This document shows, piece by piece, positions 44,061-54,829 of a DNA stretch of 64,000 nucleotides. The notes below the pieces were generated by a model, which did no database searches, was not told the DNA's origin, and was given only the letters and a program-made list of their open reading frames with translations. The stretch covers positions 205,056 through 269,055 of the forward strand of contig JADDOH010003938.1 in NCBI GenBank assembly GCA_016648135.1, in the 5' to 3' direction. Source of the stretch: Agrypnia vestita (taxonomy: Eukaryota; Arthropoda; Insecta; Trichoptera; Phryganeidae). Made by a program: the position numbers and the translations under genes. Each line of letters opens with the position of its first letter. The first letter of the stretch is position 1.

Positions 44061-44683
44061 CGACGGCTCCTACGTAGGTATAATATCGTAACCCACAAAA
44101 TTCAATTTTACAGGAGAAGGATTTGAACATATTGCCCATTTTTTTTGAAATTTCGTTTCAATATTTTACTTTATACTGTAGTTTCATAAATAATTACAAA
44201 AAAGTCGAAATTATTAAAGGTTTTTGTAGAAATGCACATACGATATTATGCCTCGGAAAAGACGCGACATAAAATATCGTATAAATGACTTACAACATTG
44301 TACTTCGGAAAAGACGCGACGTAAAATAACGTGTTATTTTCTTATGTTATTTTCTCACGCATATTATCGTAAGTAAGTATTACATACGATAATTATCTTA
44401 TGTTATTTTCCAACGTATGTTATCGTAAGTGTTACATACGATAAAATTATCTTATGTTATTTTCCAACGTAAATTATCGTAAGTGTTACATACGATAGTA
44501 TACTTCGTAAAAAATATGTGATTGTTTGAGATACGATAAAATACGTCCGAAAAAAACGTTATTTATTGCAAAATATTTTTTTTTCTTTCTTGGAAATAAA
44601 GATATAATTAAATATATGTGAAATACACAAAAAACTAAAAATCGTCGATTTGTGGGTTACGATATTATAAGTAGGAGCCGTCG
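44061..44683. mobile_element. 623-bp TIR element with internal tandem repeats
   Basis: The ends CGACGGCTCCTACGTA and (complement) CGACGGCTCCTACTTA continue as TATAATATCGTAACCCACAA for about 38 bp in all. ATTT flanks both sides (44057-44060 and 44684-44687). Inside, about 55-bp units with TCTTATGTTATTTTC and ATCGTAAGTGTTACATACG recur three times (44340-44510). There is no coding sequence, and the superfamily is unknown. Confidence 0.78.
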
Positions 44684-45586
44684 ATTTATTGGGTCTAAAT
44701 ATTGTCTCATAATGTAATAAACCCATTTCCAACCGGAAAAATCAAAGTAAAAAAAAATCAAAGAATTCCGAAAACAAATTAAAGGTCTCTTATAAATAAA
44801 TTCAGTAATTTATTTATATTGCAAATTACTTCATGATACACTACTCTCGCTGCCTTTCTACATTACAATAACAAAATTTAATATAAGAGAAAGTGGCATA
44901 TTTTTGTGTAATTAAATATAACCGTCGTAGGAAGACACCGTTTAAAATATTTAAAAACAAAATAGTGAAATTTTCCTGAAAGTAAAATGATTGTTTATCT
45001 TGTAAATATTTCACGCTTAGAACGCCACAAAATAACCAACGTCATTAATTAGCCCCCGTTACGCGCGAACATTGAGTGAATTATTATTCTATATTCTTTG
45101 TGAGTTTTGAACAAAAATACTAATAAATATGGAAAACATGTGCGTGAAACAAAGTAAAATGATTCAACGATAATTTTTACTAATCACTCTTGATAATCGT
45201 CAACATAAATTTGATATTTTTTACCTTGTATCCTATATCTACAGTATAATATTAATAATAAACGATCTAGAAACTAAAAAATCCTATTAATCCTATTTGA
45301 TCGTTAATGTTAATGATAGATTTAGAAAACAGATTGTTTGATTGGCGGCTTTTTGCTTAACAATTATTATCACCACTGATCAAACAACCGGCCCGTGTCT
45401 TGCCTATACTAAAATTAAAATGGAAGTATATATATACAAAATTAAAAACAAAAAATAAATAGAAGGAAGTTGAATAACTAATTATGAACTAATGTGTTTA
45501 ATTTTAGAATACCTAAACGTAAAACCTGAAACATGTTGATTTTTCAGTAAATGGTGATTTTAAACAAAGTGTCTTCTCTTTATTAA
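44684..45586. other. Intron sequence; scrap of a MITE
   Basis: 45310-45395 contains TGTTTGATTGGCGG and ATCAAACAACCGGCCC, a worn fragment of the GGCCCGGTTGTTTCAA family. The rest is AT-rich and unassigned. Confidence 0.45.
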
Positions 45587-46210
45587 CCGGTCGGATGCCG
45601 GCTGTACCTACGTAACGCGGAATGTACCCGGTCTGCCGCGCAATTTCGCGCACGATTGCTGTTTTTTTAGACACTTTTTTGGTATGGTTATATTCATGTA
45701 AAATCAACAATAATCGCTAAGAAGTTGCAGTTTCTGGTTTCTCAATATACAGACTTTAATAATTACTTGTACAATAATTACTTATTCATTAATTATGAAA
45801 ATAATTAACGAAATTTACTCTCAGAAATGTACGCACAGGTTTTTCGAATAAAACCATGGAAGCAATGACATTAAAGATATTGTATTTCAATATTTTCGTT
45901 CCAAATATATCAAAGAATATAAAAATACTTATTTTGAACACTTTTTTATTAAAAAAAAAAAACAATTTTTAACAGATAAATAACACAATAATGCGCGTTT
46001 CGAAGACGACATTTGGAATGATTTTTTGTCCGGTTTCCGCGGCAAATGAGGTTACTTGACAAATAGAACTCGTTCATTCATTCAAAAACTTGAGATACAA
46101 CCAATAATAAGCTTTAAAATCCATAAACGCAGGTAAAATAGGCCGAATTCGCATCGCACATAGAGGGTACACAACTTTTCGCGCGGATTTGCGCTTCGGC
46201 ACCCGACCTG
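45587..46210. mobile_element. piggyBac-like MITE (TTAA target)
   Basis: The ends CCGGTCGGATGCCG and CGGCACCCGACCTG are inverted with two mismatches. TTAA lies exactly outside each (45583-45586 and 46211-46214). Subterminal CGCGCAATTTCGCGC and TTTTCGCGCGGATTTGCGC also mirror. TTAA is the piggyBac target; there is no transposase in this 624-bp copy. Confidence 0.72.
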
Positions 46211-46214
46211 TTAA

Positions 46215-48930
46215 TAATAGTTATTTAGCCATTTTTGAAGTTATAAATAATGTATTTTGTGATATGCTATGTAGGATACAAATTTTAATTTGGACTTTGG
46301 ATAAAGAGGGTTGTTTTTAATAAGCGTTGTATTGCACACATAAGTCATTGTTTATGTATTTACATGAAAACATTATCCTTGCCGTTATTAGCTAGGTACC
46401 AAGAATACATCTACACATTACAAAATGTTTCAAGAATTTTGTCTAATTGTATTATTTTAATGTGTCTGAATGATGACGAGACTATAAACGTATACCTACG
46501 GAGATGAGGCCAACGCGCAAAATTAATACCAATATTTCTTCTATGAAATACACGATTATACCCCTGCATATGTGTTTGTCATTCGCCACGCCCAACCTCG
46601 TATAATTTCAAATCATTGAATTATTTTGGTCTGCTCAAACATCATCCGATTTTTATTTCTAGTTCGACGGCGTTGTTTTTTTTTGTGGAAAACAAAAGCA
46701 ATACGCCTACATTTTCCACATTTATTTTATTATTGCATATTATTCTATAACATGTCACGCACTCTGGATGTCTAAAATTTATAACATTGGCACAAACTAA
46801 ATTGAAAATGCGGAAACTCATGGAATTGGATTTATGGTGATTTTAGTGTGAAGGGTTGATAAAGATTAATAGATTTTAAGCGATTAAAAGGGTGTAATGA
46901 TACTTTATTGGTTACCTATGTCGATTTTCTTCTTTAACGCAGTTTCGTGACTTATTTTATCCGGGGAGCCTCGTGGAAACGTATTTTGTATTAAAAATCT
47001 AAATACTTTTGCCAACAATTTTGTCGCGTAGATGAGCCGAAGAATCATTCCACGGTATTCACCACTCCGCATCCCGCCAACGTTCTCCAACTGTATTATA
47101 TAAATATTTAAATACAATACAATGCATGTACAGACAGGTCCATCCGACGAACCATGACAGAGTTGTGTTGTGTCGTGCGAGTAGGTAGGTGTACCTGTGC
47201 CTATTATGAACACAGGAAACGCAGCGAATAGCTCCGAGAGCAGACGGTACCTAGTATGTATGTGTAATGTATATGTATATTCATTTATGCCTGCAGAAGT
47301 GGTAACAACTTTCTACCTATATTATCTGACCTATTAAAAACAATCGATATTAAACGAATAGGTACCTCGATAAAATTATAAAATCGTTGCCACTCAGTGA
47401 CAAGAATCTATGTTGCTCCAAAAACAATCAGTTTCAAAAAACAACCAAATCGTATGAAAAAAATCTATCGAATTGTACAGATTATGTTAAAATTTAAAAA
47501 AAAAAAGTTTAGATATTATTTATAATGACAACCACCTTTCGTGTGTGGGTTTGCAACTGTGGCTGGCGCCATCTCTGAGCAAACTTTGAAACTAGTTCCT
47601 TAGCTGTCAATCAAAGGTAAATAGCCTTTTTAGCGCCATCTATGGAATTATTTTGAGAATAAATTATGTTGGCTTTACAATGTGTATATAATTAATTCTA
47701 CATTTATATTGCTCTTGATTATGTTTCTAAATAATTTATATTCACATTTGTAGTTTTTGATGTGTCATCTTTCCTCTCGCTTTTCTGCAATCTATTGGCA
47801 GTGATTTCTTGAAAACGGACGGAAATTCGTAACAGAAAATAAGACGCCGGAGAAGCGCGCGCAATTTCATTTGACCAATGAGCGCGCGCGATGGAAAAAA
47901 TATCGTTTATAAACAAATCAATGTTCAGCAAGTGCCATCACGGCGAAGACGTACACTTCCAACATTCAACGTTTCTGATTTTGTATAAATGTTGCGCGTC
48001 TGGTGTCAAGCGTGTGGATGTTGTAAATTTGATATATTTTGACTTATATCTTCGAAACTGTCCAATAAATACTTATTTTTTACATTAATGTAAACAATAA
48101 CTACCCTTAATGATTTAAATTCTGAAATTGTATGTAATTTACGTATTTATTTTTAAATATTTATTCAAAGTTTTCATACAATATGTATAGCGAAACACTG
48201 CCGCCATCTATGAAAATAAATAGAAACTTATAAGTAATTGACCAAACACATTTCTAAACAAAAATGCATATGTAGACATACGGTACCTACCTAGTCCGAC
48301 AAAATTCAATAACAAATAATTGTATTTACTAATTAATAAATATATAGGTAGGTATTAGCTTTTCGAAATTTTGTTTAAATGCTTTGCTTGCATTCTGATA
48401 ATTGATTCTAGTTCAGAAAAGCCTATAGGTCAATAATATGTATAATAAATAATAATAGGTTGTCCAATAAAATAATCATAATGCCCAAATGCGTTACGCA
48501 GCGCATAGGTTCTTGTAATTTGTGTTTGAAACAAAATCATCGATGGCATTCTTTCTTGATGCTCCACACAATTTGTAGAAATATGGTTATATTGTTTCAA
48601 AAGTAATAATTTCACAAATGGGACGAATTCAAAAGGGATATTCTTTAAACTACCAAATCCGTCATTTTGTCGGGTGTCCGTAGAGATAGGTATAAAGCAA
48701 AGAGATTTTCTAAAATAAGAGGTTTCCGAATAAAAAAAAACAGTAAATATATTTGTACTGATCCATTACAAAAAGTCATTCAAAAAAATATTTTTTTTTT
48801 TTGCCTGTTTAGTAAAATTTACAAAGCAAATCGGAAATCCATCAATTTGACGGGTGCCGTAAACCTAGTGTTAATCCATGATTCAATTTAATTTGGAGTA
48901 TTTTTTATTTATTTTTAATTATATCTGGGG
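46215..48930. other. Intron sequence, nothing recognised
   Basis: This is AT-rich DNA with scattered GGCGCCATCTATGG-like words (47570, 47630, 48195). Short open frames (for example 46905-47213 on the - strand) show no motif and are not called. Confidence 0.45.
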
Positions 48931-49107
48931 TAGACATGCGCGCCGCGCCGGCGCCGCTGCGCCACGCCGCCCTTGGGCCACGCCGCCGCCGCCGAGTCAA
49001 GCCAATCGGCGCGCCGATTTTGGGTGTTACATTTTTGAAACACCTTAAATTTAGATTTTTGAAAACTGTTTCATCTGTTTTTATCGATTAAATTATGCAA
49101 AAAGGTC

Positions 49108-49632
49108 TGTGGAGGTGGATGAGCCCTCCGGTTTAGGATGAGTTGAAGCGGTGTTGATGATGTAAAGTCACGATGGTTTTACAGAATTTATTGAATTGCA
49201 AAAGTAAAAGATATAAAGAATACAGTAGGTACGAAGGTTATAAGTGAAAGCGTGACGTTCGAAGGTATGACGGCGAGGGCTTCCGCTATACGAGCCGTTC
49301 ACTGGGGATGTGAGATAGTCTGCTCTGGAGACTACAGTTTTTATAGTGAATGTGAACAAAGAGATTGGGTTTGTTATGACTTCGTCTTTACTCGGCAGTG
49401 CGTGTTGGATATTTTGTCTTGATCAGCAAGGTGAGTTTATCCGCTCTTCATGCCCTCTGCTATATGTCGCCTTTGTACTCGGTCATTGGTCCGGCTTACA
49501 TTGTCGCCTTGTTCGTTGTGCTAAGCGCTTTTACCTCGACCTCTGTATCGAGGGTAACGGTCTGCCGTGCTCGATGTCAGCATATGTGGTACCTCATTAC
49601 ACGTGTTTATGTACGCGTCTTTGGCCACCACA
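49108..49632 (-). mobile_element. Solo LTR (TSD GGTC), same family as 13860
   Basis: On the - strand it begins TGTGGTGGCC and ends CCACCTCCACA. It is flanked by GGTC at 49104-49107 and 49633-49636. It has a TATA-like CACTATAAAAAC and an AATAAA signal (near 49185). It shares CAATGACCGAGTACAAAG with the element at 13860, reversed. The size is 525 bp. Confidence 0.85.
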
Positions 49633-49754
49633 GGTCTAAAGCCTGAATGGCAAAGAAATCCATACCGTTACAAATTCTGGATCAAATATTAAAAAGGCTA
49701 TATAAGACAGCCACTTTTTCTTAGGGCACAGATTGCACGATCTCATAACTGGCG

Positions 49755-50283
49755 ATGGAATCAAAAGTGTACCTGAGATTGAGTGAAATTGACAACTACA
49801 TGGAGCATAAAAATACCACGCGCGCCGCGTTTCTGGCAAACTACATTGAAAAACAAGTGAAAGCAACAGATCTAGTAACAAGAAGATTTGAAGATATATC
49901 AGCAGCTACTTCTGACTCTGAACCTGTTGCAAGTGCATCTTCTGAACAAGCCTTGCTATCCAAACTTTCCAAGAAATATAGCAGCAACGTCACAGATTTA
50001 GACTCAGAAGACGCCGAAATTTCGCAAGAATGTTGGAATTACCTGGCTACTACGAGATCAGAAGATGTAGAAATTGTCCAAGGTCCTTATCTACTGGAAA
50101 GAAAGAAAAAAAGCATTTCCGTGGTTCAACCCGCTCGCTAGAGCTGTGCTGGCAATTCCAGCTACCAGCATACCCAGCGAGCGTGTGTTTTCAGTTTCCG
50201 ACCTTGTTGTAAATGCTAAAAGGTCTCGGCTGAGTCCGGTGAGAGAAGAGGGGATCCACCACACACCCAGGGCCGTTCTATGA
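49755..50283 (+). pseudogene. hAT transposase C-terminal (dimerisation) remnant
   Basis: Frame one (49755-50141) holds L-S-E-I-D-N-Y and a Ser/Glu-rich stretch. After a frameshift near 50080 it reads K-A-F-P-W-F-N-P-L-A-R-A-V-L-A-I-P-A-T-S-I-P-S-E-R-V-F-S-V-S. I-P-A-T-S-x-P-S-E-R-V-F-S is the hallmark of the hAT C-terminal dimerisation region. Homology stops at about 50240, where the LINE begins. The N-terminal BED finger and the catalytic core are gone. Confidence 0.9.
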
Positions 50284-51047
50284 ACAATGGCTGACATATC
50301 GGCCCTACACTTTCGCCACCCATTTTCGGCAGGATATTTTCATTCGGATTCATATTGAGTAGTCGCTCTAAGGAGTTCCCAATGGGACACCCACACCCTA
50401 ACAAACTCACGGAGGCATTCAAAGTTTCTTTCATTCCTAATAAGATCGGCGTTTATGACACGCCGACCAGTGTCATGTGGCCCGAATATTCCAACACACA
50501 TATCGTATCTAGCATCCATCAAGAGTTCACAATTCCAGAGGATATGCCCCGGAGTCTGAAGCACTCTAGCTCTCTGGCATAGGTGTACCTACCATGGATG
50601 AGCGGAGAGTCCAAGATCATGGAGTTTAGATCTGAACTCTCCATGGCCCGAAAGCGTCTGTACCGTATAGTGGTCTAGAGCCGGAAAATAACCTCCGTAA
50701 AAACTCAAGTTTCTTTCTTTAACCCTCACCCTCGGGAAGGAGTGTGTCCATCTGCCAGCGGTGGCTGTGTCCCATCCTTTTTGCCATACTTCTAACGTTA
50801 TTAGCCTAATACGCATTTCCAACGCCTGTGGTCGCTCGTTTTCCAGGGGCCTGAGAGTTCTACCAAAGTAGACTATTTCCAGGCCCCTCGGCAATCTGCG
50901 ACAGGCGCAAGCCTCAAGGACCTCGAGATCGGCAGAGAGCACGCCCGCCAGGATTGGGAGTGCTTGACTGGAGACAATCCGATAGGCACCCGTCAGTCCA
51001 AAAAATGCTGTAGTACAAAATATGAATGCAAAGTCCATAGTGTCCAA
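50250..51047 (-). pseudogene. R1-like LINE reverse transcriptase C-terminal fragment
   Basis: The - strand reads G-A-Y-R-I-V-S-S-Q-A-L-P-I-L-A-G-V-L, then W-D-T-A-T-A-G-R-W-T, L-S-G-H-G-E-F-R-S-K-L-H. After a frameshift it continues T-P-G-H-I-L-W-N-C. The Y-R-x-V-S..L..A-G-V, G-R-W-T and L-S-G-H-G-x-F-R-x-L-H series and the terminal H-x-x-x-x-C knuckle are typical of the R1/TRAS/SART-type LINE end. 5' truncation at about 51050 is the usual outcome of target-primed insertion. Confidence 0.85.
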
Positions 51048-51499
51048 AGTAATTAATTAGCATAAGGATAAAAACACAACATATAACTTAAGAGCCAGGT
51101 TAATTAAAATAAATACAAAATTAAACCTCAGAAGACATGAAATGAGCCCCGTGAGAGTTAACAAGATCATATTCATACATGACAATTATGAATTATGCAA
51201 AGAAAACTGTGATCTTGAATGGTTTTCTTTGCACCTAAAATTTGCATTCGAAAACTTTATAATAGAACATTCCTTGATTTGAATATTTTTGCTTCTGTTT
51301 TTCCACGACATCTAAACATTCCTTAAAAAACATATCCCCTAAAAAAATGAGCCATGCCGCGGCGCGCCGCCGCCGCCGACCGTTTCAGGCCGGCACGCCG
51401 CCGCTGGCAAATTCAGGCTCGGCGCGCATGTCTAATCTGGGGGAGGGATTGATCAATTCTTTCCAACCGAATTTGAATTTATTGCATAAATAAAATTCA

Positions 51500-51600
51500 C
51501 CTCATCATCACATCACTCTTGGCACTACAACCCTTGGTGGGTCTTGGCCTCCTCAATAATCTTTCTCCACTCATCTCGGTCAAAATTTATCTAAAATATA
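51500..51600 (-). pseudogene. LINE terminal scrap
   Basis: Read on the - strand, this gives D-R-D-E-W-R-K-I-I-E-E-A-K-T-H-Q-G-L then a stop, a common last segment of insect LINE polyproteins. It lies just upstream of GIPC exon 2. Confidence 0.6.
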
Positions 51601-51629
51601 ATAATTGTAATACAACTAATTTTTTTTAG

Positions 51630-51860
51630 ATTCTTTTCTGCACACTCAACACCCACAAAGTCGACATGAAGAAACTTCTCGGAGGCCAAATAGGATTAGA
51701 AGACTTCATATTTGCTCATAGAAAGGGACGACCAAAAGAAGTTGAAGTGGAGAAATCGGATGATGCTCTAGGACTAACGATAACAGATAATGGTGCAGGA
51801 TACGCCTTCATCAAGAGGATAAAAGAAGGATCTATTATCTCCAATAGTCCTCACATTCAG
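51630..51860 (+). CDS. GIPC: GIPC-family PDZ adaptor protein, exon 2
   Basis: The acceptor TTTTTTTTAG ends at 51629. The 77 codons (residues 87-163) open [13 protein letters not shown], the end of GH1, and then [15 protein letters not shown]. The PDZ domain starts in [13 protein letters not shown], where A-L-G-L is the carboxylate-binding loop. It continues [14 protein letters not shown]. The exon ends P-H-I-Q at a GTAAAC donor, phase 0, splitting the PDZ domain. Confidence 0.96.
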
Positions 51861-51949
51861 GTAAACACAAAGATTACTCAGCCAAGTTACTTTTAATTTT
51901 ATTAAAAAAAACTTCGAAAAATTATTTGACTCGCATCCAGAGATGTTTT

Positions 51950-52340
51950 AATTTTTAATTTCTAACCGTGACCTAAGCCTGAGACTTAAATTTTAAACTT
52001 AAAATGCGTATGGTTCGGTATTATATTTTTGCCATTTTCCTTTATGGGGTGGAGGCAGGGATACTAAACCAAGAACCTATTCACAAAGTCGAGGCTTTTG
52101 AGATGCGGCTCTATAGACCCATATTAAAAGTTTCCTGGACAGATAGAGTGACAAATATTGAAGTCCTTCGGTGTACGGAAAAAGACTGAGAATGTTGCAG
52201 ACTATCAAGTCAAGAAAGCTGGAGTATCTCGGATCTACGGCATCTCGGTATGTTATGAGATGACCAAGCTATAGTCTAAACGAACTCCAGGGGAAAATAA
52301 GTAGTAAAAGAAGCGTAGGATGAAGCCGCATCTCATAGCT
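51950..52340 (+). pseudogene. LINE C-terminal fragment in GIPC intron 2
   Basis: It shows M-V-R-Y-Y-I-F-A-I-F-L-Y-G-V-E-A-G-I, A-F-E-M-R-L-Y-R-P-I, S-W-T-D-R-V-T-N and, after a frameshift, K-L-E-Y-L. This is the same block as 251-700, more diverged. It occupies about 40% of the 956-bp intron. Confidence 0.75.
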
Positions 52341-52816
52341 GCGTAACTTGATGGACTGGTATAAGCGTAATATAATTCAGTGACATTAGCCAGCATGCGA
52401 AAGCTGTGACAGACAACTATGTTTCAAACTAGATTTTATTGACTTGACTGACTTGTTGAAAGTATTATGTAGCTTGTGGATCCCTAATTCAATGATTACA
52501 ATATTCTCCTCCATATCAACGCTTTTTTCATGTCATTCCAATATCTGTCGAGGTGAATGTACTTTGCTTTTGTATTTCGGAAATTTATTAGTATGCATCA
52601 GATGATCATTTCAATCAGTTGATCGTTGAGTATTGATCGTATATTGAAGTACAAACGAGATTGTTAGACATCACAGAAAAATGTGGTATGTCAAGTATGA
52701 GCAAAAAGAATGATTAAAAATATATTCTTCTGAAATATGTATATCAAAAATATTTCTTAAAATTTGGATTGCTTATACTTTAAAACTGGATAAAATCGTT
52801 TCTTTGTGCGTTTTAG

Positions 52817-53065
52817 GTAGGAGATCACATAGAAAAACTAGATGGACAAAACGTAATCGGAAAACGGCATTACGAAGTTGCCAAAATATTAAAAGAAATT
52901 CCTCGGGGTGCAGTATTCACAATACGTCTTGTTGAACCACTCCAATCTGGTTTTGGAAGTATTGGCCCAAAATCAGGTAGCGCTAAATCTGGAAAGAAAA
53001 ATTTTGGATCAGGAAAAGAAACCCTGCGATTCAAAGCTAATGGACAAGCAGCCATCGAAAATGAG
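52817..53065 (+). CDS. GIPC: GIPC-family PDZ adaptor protein, exon 3
   Basis: The acceptor GTTTTAG ends at 52816. The 83 codons (residues 164-246) complete the PDZ domain: V-G-D-H-I-E-K-L-D-G-Q-N-V-I-G, H-Y-E-V-A-K-I-L-K-E-I and F-T-I-R-L-V-E-P. A Gly/Ser/Lys-rich linker follows, then T-L-R-F-K-A-N-G-Q-A-A-I-E-N-E at the start of GH2. The donor is GTACCT, phase 0. Confidence 0.96.
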
Positions 53066-53170
53066 GTACCTATACAAAGTTTAAAATATGTACAGAGATG
53101 AACTAAGTTAGTTCTTTAGGAGAGGGAAATGGGTCATAGCAGAAGAATGTCTCCCTTTGCGTATGTCTAA

Positions 53171-53314
53171 GGCCCGGTTGTTTCAAATTCGATCAAAGTA
53201 AGCGTAGAGTTTAAACTGAAATTTTACGTTCTCCACCAATCAGACGATCCGTTTTCGTAAAAATCTATGCTTTTATCGACCGCTTACTTTGATCGAACTT
53301 GAAACAACCGGGCC
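53171..53314. mobile_element. GGCCCGGTTGTTTCAA MITE, complete copy (TSD TAA)
   Basis: The ends GGCCCGGTTGTTTCAA and TTGAAACAACCGGGCC are perfectly inverted. TAA lies on both sides (53168-53170 and 53315-53317). It sits in GIPC intron 3, and its right TAA is shared with the next element. Confidence 0.92.
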
Positions 53315-53317
53315 TAA

Positions 53318-54021
53318 GGGTCAGTTGTATCAACTTGATTTATTATTTATGTTTCGTTTAAAGTACAGATTTATGCATTTTCCACCAATTACGCAATCTG
53401 TTTTCGTGAAAATCTAAGCTTTAAATGAAGTATTACTATAAACCAAGGTTCGAGGATATATATCCGCGGATATATATCACAATGTATATCTCGACATTTA
53501 TGGCACGATTTTTATTTTTTATATATCCAAAAAGCTATCTGCAAATGTTAATAGATGGCGCTAGTTGTATTTTAAAAAATGCTTGTTTTTTTTAATATCT
53601 GCAGTCATTACTAGATTGCACTAGTTGTATTTTAAAAAGTGCTATGGTTATTTTTTAGTTTCATTTGTATCATATAATCCGTTTTTTATTTCACACAAAG
53701 AAACAAACACCCATAACACTACATTAGAAAGAGCAACTTTTATAACTTAATAATAATTGCATATATAAGCTTTTTTCAGTATGCAATTCATTTATTTAAT
53801 AAATAATAATTCATATAAGTACAAAATAAAAAAAATAATTTCCTTATTATTTCGAGTTTGTATCAATCAACGTGTGCAAAAAAGGAGAAAAAAAAGTTTG
53901 GATATATATTCAATTTTTGATTTACATCGGATATATATCAAAAAATCCGATTATTTGATTTTTATTATAAAAATCGGATTTTTTCAAACCCTGCTATAAA
54001 CCAAGCTGATACAACCGGCTC
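53318..54021. mobile_element. Second TAA-flanked MITE, interrupted by a hAT-like insert
   Basis: The left end GGGTCAGTTGTATCAACTTG (53318) and the right end GCTGATACAACCGGCTC (ending 54021) are followed by TAA. The core TTTTCCACCAATTACGC and AAAATCTAAGCTTTAAA match the family. A 550-bp insert occupies 53444-53993. Confidence 0.85.
53444..53993. mobile_element. hAT-like non-autonomous insert (TSD CTATAAAC)
   Basis: It starts CAAGGTTCGAGG and ends TTTTTTCAAACCCTG, a weak inverted pair of the CAGGGTTTGA type. The 8-bp CTATAAAC flanks are exact (53436-53443 and 53994-54001). The interior has GGATATATATCCG repeats and AGATGGCGCTAGTTG; there is no transposase. Confidence 0.82.
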
Positions 54022-54059
54022 TAAGATACATTTATACTGCAAAGTATTTATTCCTCCGC

Positions 54060-54215
54060 GAATAAATAAATACTTTAGTTTAGTCGATGTTTCGGATCCC
54101 ATTGCAGATCCCATTTCGGATCCTATTGCAGATCCCATTTCGGATCCCATTGCAGATCCCATTGCAGCCCTGATGATGGACCCTGCAATGGGATCCGAAA
54201 GTCAGCCAGAAAGGC
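54060..54215 (+). mobile_element. Penelope-like repeat with hammerhead-like core
   Basis: CCCTGATGATGGACCCTGCA, then ATGGGATCCGAAAGTCAGCC gives CTGATGA (54170-54176), a stem GGACCC/GGGATCC and GAAA (54197-54200). Upstream, 54085-54165 is a run of GGATCCCATTGCAGATCCCA units in the opposite sense. No reverse transcriptase or endonuclease is present. Confidence 0.6.
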
Positions 54216-54829
54216 ATAATATATAGTAAATAATATAATAATAATAAGAGAGAAGACACAAACCAGAAGACTTTTCATAATTGTTTCAAAATTTACAAGC
54301 TTGTAGCAATTTTTTTTAACAAGGCAAACATATGTATTTGCACCAGACATGGTGCCAAATTGTAGACAAGGAATTTACATTAGTTCAAGTCTATTTATTT
54401 TAAAGATATAAATGTCTCATAAAGACGAGGCTATATATATAGGAAGTAGGTATAGAATTTTTTTTAGGTGTTCTGGCTTATGACTTTGTGTTTTGACTTA
54501 AGTACGGCTGGCTTAAGTGATCACTTTACACAATGTAATATTCACCAATTCCACCCATGATAGACTATAAAATTTTTGAAAGCTGTATATATGTTTAACT
54601 TGCACACCTTGTTTTGTATGTCAGTTGTATTTCTACTACCGCCACCTGCAGTCGAAAACTTTGTCTAAATCCATTAGAATCACAATTTATATTTATTTTT
54701 AATTAATATTTGTATGAATTGATTATGATATCGCCACAGCCGCCATCATTCTATTGCCATTAACTTACTCAATGGGGGCAGTCCCACCGCTTACCCAAGG
54801 CAGTTTTACAAGCAAAAGCTCCTATCCTG

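Larger units (their letters stand above)
48931..51434 (+). mobile_element. hAT transposon, 2.5 kb, with nested LTR and LINE (TSD ATCTGGGG)
   Basis: The ends TAGACATGCGCGCCG and CGGCGCGCATGTCTA are inverted. The 8-bp duplication ATCTGGGG is exact (48923-48930 and 51435-51442). Both subterminal regions are GCCGCCGCC-rich in an otherwise AT-rich area. Inside are a solo LTR (49108-49632), the C-terminal part of a hAT transposase (49755-50240) and an R1-like LINE fragment on the - strand (50250-51047). Confidence 0.93.
20933..51629 (+). other. GIPC intron 1 (30,697 bp)
   Basis: It is bounded by GTGAGT at 20933 and TTTTTTTTAG ending 51629. The phase is 0 on both sides. No complete nested host gene was found; the content is mobile elements, satellites and unassigned AT-rich DNA, listed individually. 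Introns 2 (956 bp) and 3 (2,531 bp) are far shorter. Confidence 0.9.

Noticed and set aside
46905..47213. 102-codon - strand ORF inside GIPC intron 1
   Set aside because: No family motif, no splice partner, and ordinary AT-rich surroundings.
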